Shown here one piece after another: positions 11,012-11,061 of a stretch of 11,061 nt of DNA. The notes under the pieces were generated by a model, which ran no database searches, was not told the origin of the DNA, and worked only from the letters and a program-made list of their open reading frames with translations. The stretch is from Rhodoferax sp. (GTDB taxonomy: Bacteria > Pseudomonadota > Gammaproteobacteria > Burkholderiales > Burkholderiaceae_C), in contig JARXAU010000166.1 in assembly GCA_029865675.1 (NCBI GenBank), positions 1 to 11,061 of the forward strand. Reading direction: 5' to 3'. The first letter of the stretch is position 1. The number at the start of each line of letters is the position of its first letter. Both the position numbers and the translations under genes were made by a program.

Positions 11012-11061
11012 TGCCAGACGCTGGCGACAGGGTGCGCGCCCCGCGCATCCTGAACCCGCAC
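11011..11061 (+). CDS. Start of a downstream gene, possibly CoA pyrophosphatase (NUDIX), truncated by window edge
   Basis: An ATG overlaps the rplS stop codon by one base (TGATG). It opens a frame that stays open for 17 codons to the window end (MPDAGDRVRAPRILNPH). In related Burkholderiales a NUDIX-type CoA pyrophosphatase often follows rplS, and the short N-terminus is compatible, but the visible part holds no diagnostic motif. Function is inferred from neighbourhood only. Confidence 0.45.
   Translation, partial: MPDAGDRVRAPRILNPH

Overview
The window looks like chromosomal DNA of a betaproteobacterium, most likely Burkholderiales and close to Comamonadaceae (Rhodoferax/Polaromonas-like). 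This rests on the wording of the predicted proteins (RimM/TrmD/L19, PurN, DUF1653, the PimC/PimD-like dehydrogenase pair), the fairly high GC, and the rpsP-rimM-trmD-rplS order with a probable CoA pyrophosphatase (NUDIX) gene next. The taxonomic call is an inference. No rRNA, tRNA, CRISPR array or intact mobile element was seen.

Layout. (1) 1-1137, minus strand: a three-gene electron-transfer operon transcribed leftward: an SHP-type cytochrome c (DUF1924), a diheme cytochrome c (DHC) and a membrane cytochrome b561-like protein cut by the window edge. SHP is an unusual c-type cytochrome that binds small ligands. DHC is its redox partner and the b-type cytochrome is the likely link to the quinone pool. 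(2) 1138-1756: a gene-poor stretch with the upstream region of that operon and a degraded tyrosine-recombinase fragment. The fragment abuts the stop codon of the next gene and has an internal stop. (3) 1757-4095, minus strand: two acyl-CoA dehydrogenase genes resembling the large and small subunits of pimeloyl-CoA dehydrogenase, probably one heteromeric enzyme. (4) 4225-6369: purN (plus), a small DUF1653 gene (minus) whose 3' end overlaps purN, and a divergent RsmB/NOP-family RNA m5C methyltransferase (plus). (5) 6370-7746: a fatty acid desaturase preceded by three consecutive inverted repeats. (6) 7807-8759, minus strand: a GNAT acetyltransferase and a TM2-like membrane protein, coupled by an ATGA overlap. 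(7) 8775-11061, plus strand: the translation operon rpsP-rimM-trmD-rplS and the start of a further gene.

Most genes are familiar housekeeping or catabolic genes, and no wholly new system is evident. The points most worth a second look are regulatory or evolutionary: the inverted-repeat array before the desaturase, a terminator-like hairpin between rpsP and rimM, a hairpin just before the rpsP ribosome binding site, an extended -10 promoter inside the end of trmD, two possible leaderless starts, the hexanucleotide repeat encoding an Ala-Ser run in the SHP signal peptide, and the recombinase remnant joined flush to a dehydrogenase gene.
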